Assembly (NCBI RefSeq): GCF_019931575.1
Contig: NZ_CP082923.1
Span: 1,240,001-1,304,000, forward strand
DNA: 64,000 bases
DNA from: Caulobacter segnis
GTDB lineage: Bacteria > Pseudomonadota > Alphaproteobacteria > Caulobacterales > Caulobacteraceae
Direction: 5' to 3'
The position numbers were made by a program, and so were the translations under genes. The notes beneath the pieces are model-generated. The model searched no databases, was not told where the DNA came from, and saw nothing but the letters and a program-made list of their open reading frames with translations. This document shows, piece after piece, positions 63,292 through 64,000 of the stretch. How positions within the stretch are numbered: position 1 is the first letter of the stretch; each line of letters opens with the position of its first letter.

Positions 63292-64000
63292 ATGCGCGAG
63301 TTCGACCTTGGCGCCGATCGTCTGCAATCGGCGTTGACCAAACGTTTTCTGATCCCGGCGCTTCCAGCCCTCGAAGCGATGTTTCTGGCTTTGCGCGCCG
63401 AGACGGATCGGGTGCTGGGGGACGAGGCGGTCGCGCGCTACGGCAAGCCCTATCCCTATGGCATGTGCCTGGAGATCACGATCGATGTCCTGTCGCGGCT
63501 TAACAGTCGACTAAACCGACCGCGATCGGCTGGCGAGCGGGCGCTGAAGGCGTTCTTCGCCAATGGCGGCCAAGGGCGAATGGTCTGGGGTGTTTTGCGC
63601 GACCGGTATTTCCAGAACGCGATTCAGTTGGGCTCGCTGTACGTGGACGTTTCCAACGATACCGTCGACGTGCGCAAGGCCAAGGTCGAGATCCTGCCGA
63701 TGCGCGAGTCGGGACTGGCGTTGGTGCGGGACGCCGCGCACTTCGTCCGGATCGCCAGCGATTACTGGGCCATGACCTTCTACGCCAACACCGCCTTGCC
63801 CTCGCTGGCGCCTGCCTTCCCGATGATCGCCGTCGATCGGAAGGGGCAGATCCAGATCCAGGCCAAGGTCGGCTACATGATGCGCTTGTTCGGCGCCGAC
63901 GGCTTCCGTCTGGCCGAGCAGTGGCTGCGGGATGGACCGCCCGCGCCGCCCGCGGTGGTTCGGGCGCTGCGGTCTGTCTGTTCGCCGGATCTTCTGGCTG
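63292..64000 (+). CDS. Hypothetical protein, cut by window end
   Basis: This frame starts at ATG 63292 (MREFDLGADRLQSALTKRFL) 14 nt after kdgK and stays open to the end of the window (236 codons). It is cytoplasmic in appearance, with alternating hydrophobic and charged residues (VILSRLN-like, GRMVWGVLRDRYFQ). No family was recognised. Codon use is like the neighbours, so it is probably a real gene whose 3' end lies outside the window. Confidence 0.75.
   Translation, partial: MREFDLGADRLQSALTKRFLIPALPALEAMFLALRAETDRVLGDEAVARYGKPYPYGMCLEITIDVLSRLNSRLNRPRSAGERALKAFFANGGQGRMVWGVLRDRYFQNAIQLGSLYVDVSNDTVDVRKAKVEILPMRESGLALVRDAAHFVRIASDYWAMTFYANTALPSLAPAFPMIAVDRKGQIQIQAKVGYMMRLFGADGFRLAEQWLRDGPPAPPAVVRALRSVCSPDLLA

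Overview
The window reads as chromosomal DNA of a Caulobacter species (Alphaproteobacteria). It has high GC and dense genes with many ATGA/GTGA overlaps. The most diagnostic block is an S-layer locus in the order known from C. crescentus: S-layer protein gene rsaA, type I secretion genes rsaD and rsaE, the GDP-N-acetylperosamine genes gmd/perB/perA, two glycosyltransferases (lpsD and lpsE type), and the outer-membrane channel gene rsaF. The species cannot be fixed from sequence alone. RsaA here is 953 residues, whereas the C. crescentus protein is 1,026 from memory, and it appears divergent except at the C-terminus.

Layout. 1-6.6 kb: a TonB-dependent receptor followed by a SapC / cupin-like / tryptophan-halogenase-like cassette. 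6.6-9.1 kb: a convergent glycosyltransferase and FkbM methyltransferase pair. 9.3-11.15 kb: an Ala/Ser-rich protein of unknown function and an XRE regulator, divergent from rsaA. 11.4-24.2 kb: S-layer protein, its type I secretion system and O-antigen sugar genes. 24.2-27.2 kb: a glycosyltransferase and a methyltransferase with a regulatory domain. 27.2-31.5 kb: a non-coding stretch, membrane proteins (DUF599, MHS-type MFS, DUF3309, DUF983), a small gene behind a near-perfect EcfG/SigT promoter, and an entericidin-like lipoprotein. 31.5-37.4 kb: envelope and small genes (beta/gamma-crystallin-like protein, exported methyltransferase-like protein, L,D-transpeptidase, VanY-type peptidase, GST, Ig-like protein, DUF3883 protein). 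37.5-40.5 kb: a second large TonB-dependent receptor. 40.9-42.4 kb: a DUF2249 / Nfu / four-helix membrane protein operon. 42.6-46.8 kb: lepA, an eipA homologue with a perfect CtrA box, msrA, two ACT-like small proteins and a small membrane ORF. 46.9-55.3 kb: pheT, pheS, rplT, rpmI, an S9 peptidase, an MFS exporter and infC. 55.5-64 kb: a YitT-family protein, GT9 and GT4 glycosyltransferases, an alpha/beta hydrolase, an SDR, two identical tRNA-Gly(GCC) genes, a DUF885 protein, a KDG kinase and a gene cut by the window end.

How it fits together. RsaA would leave the cell unprocessed through RsaD (ABC ATPase), RsaE (adaptor) and RsaF (TolC-like channel). It would bind O-antigen whose N-acetylperosamine is made by Gmd, PerA and PerB. 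The two TonB receptors, the L,D-transpeptidase, the VanY-type peptidase and EipA also point to envelope functions. Translation genes (infC, rpmI, rplT, pheS, pheT, lepA) lie on the minus strand but are interrupted by unrelated genes.

No prophage, insertion sequence, CRISPR array or restriction system was seen. The least-described elements are the halogenase cassette, the XRE/493-residue pair beside rsaA with operator-like repeats, the ACT-like pair behind a leader ORF and terminator, and several structured 5' leaders.
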